From DAOPZC01 sp035353175 (GTDB taxonomy: Bacteria > Verrucomicrobiota > Kiritimatiellia > RFP12 > UBA1067): a stretch of 6,131 bases of DNA. Location of the stretch: positions 1 to 6,131 of the forward strand of contig DAOPZC010000135.1 of assembly GCA_035353175.1 (NCBI GenBank), written 5' to 3'. The position numbers and the translations under genes are program-made. The first letter of the stretch is position 1; each line of letters begins with the position of its first letter. The notes under the pieces are model-generated. The model ran no database searches, was not told the origin of the DNA, and worked only from the letters and a program-made list of their open reading frames with translations. Below are positions 5,931 to 6,131 of the stretch, one piece after another.

Positions 5931-5958
5931 CGGGCACCGGCGGGCGCGCCGGCGCCCG
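5931..5958 (-). terminator. Second, GC-rich hairpin downstream of 5S rRNA
   Basis: A 12-bp stem (5931-5942 with 5947-5958) closes a 4-base loop. Read as minus-strand RNA the only non-Watson-Crick pair is a G-U wobble; read as plus-strand RNA it would be an A-C mismatch. This supports use on the minus strand. It is followed there by UUCUUCC, a weak U-rich tail. It is probably a backup terminator after the rRNA operon. Confidence 0.5.
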
Positions 5959-5994
5959 TTTCCGCTTCAGGGCGCGGGCCGCGGCGCGGCGCGC

Positions 5995-6035
5995 AAAAAA
6001 GAAGGGGGCCGGAGACCTCGCGGTCTCCGGCCCCC
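5995..6035 (-). terminator. Rho-independent terminator of the rRNA operon
   Basis: A perfect 14-bp stem (6004-6017 with 6022-6035) has a 4-base loop. On the minus strand it is followed by CTTCTTTTTT (the A-run at 5995-6000 on the plus strand). It starts about 10 bases after the 5S 3' end, which is the expected place for the operon terminator. Confidence 0.9.
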
Positions 6036-6045
6036 AGAAATAAAA

Positions 6046-6131
6046 CCCGGCGGCGTCCTACTCTCCCACAGGCGCGTCCTGCAGTACCCTCGGCGATGGG
6101 GCCCTTCACTTCCGTGTTCGGAATGGGAACG
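6046..6131 (-). rRNA. rrf: 5S ribosomal RNA, 3' portion (5' end beyond window)
   Basis: Read on the minus strand the sequence begins CGTTCCCATTCCGAACACGG and continues with AAGTGAAG, the loop E region (GCCGAGGGTACTGC) and TGGGAGAGTAGGACGCCGCCGGG. These are conserved 5S rRNA elements in the right order. About 86 bases are present, so roughly the first 30 of a gene of about 115 bases lie outside. The 3' end is placed at the last bases of the terminal helix strand and could be off by one or two. Transcription is toward the FGE-like operon, and this should be the last gene of an rRNA operon. Confidence 0.95.

Overview
The window is GC-rich DNA in which every convincing gene lies on the minus strand, so transcription runs from the high coordinates to the low ones. 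The gene content is secreted proteins of the formylglycine-generating-enzyme (FGE)/SUMF1 fold with an extra N-terminal beta-rich domain, a secreted glycoside-hydrolase-like TIM-barrel protein and a secreted PHP-domain remnant. This combination resembles the PVC superphylum, most likely Kiritimatiellota or Lentisphaerota. That assignment is an inference from protein style, not from a marker gene.

Layout from high to low coordinates. The 3' part of a 5S rRNA gene enters from the right edge (6046-6131). It is followed by a strong intrinsic terminator and a second GC-rich hairpin, so the right edge is the end of an rRNA operon. A non-coding stretch of about 230 bases follows. Then comes an AT-rich promoter region with a perfect TTGACA box at about 5690. 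This starts an apparent operon of four genes with gaps of only 26, 12 and 14 bases: FGE-like paralogue 1 (4251-5522), FGE-like paralogue 2 (2929-4224), a small secreted 86-residue protein (2656-2916) and FGE-like paralogue 3 (1331-2641). After a gap of 87 bases containing a small stem-loop there is a broken PHP-domain gene (889-1243), readable only across three frames. The window ends inside a secreted protein with a beta-sandwich followed by the start of a TIM barrel (1-892, C-terminus outside the window).

The three FGE-like proteins share architecture: a signal peptide of about 23 residues, a domain of about 110 residues aligned almost without gaps, then a full-length FGE-sulfatase domain. 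None keeps the cysteine pair that real formylglycine-generating enzymes use near the C-terminus, and the usual GNVWEW motif has decayed in all three. They are therefore probably exported binding or structural proteins rather than sulfatase-activating enzymes. The variable positions lie in loops and in the C-terminal segment, where FGE/C-type-lectin folds present their binding surface. The small secreted protein inside the operon has no family I recognise and is the most novel element. No transposase, CRISPR array, tRNA or reverse transcriptase was seen.
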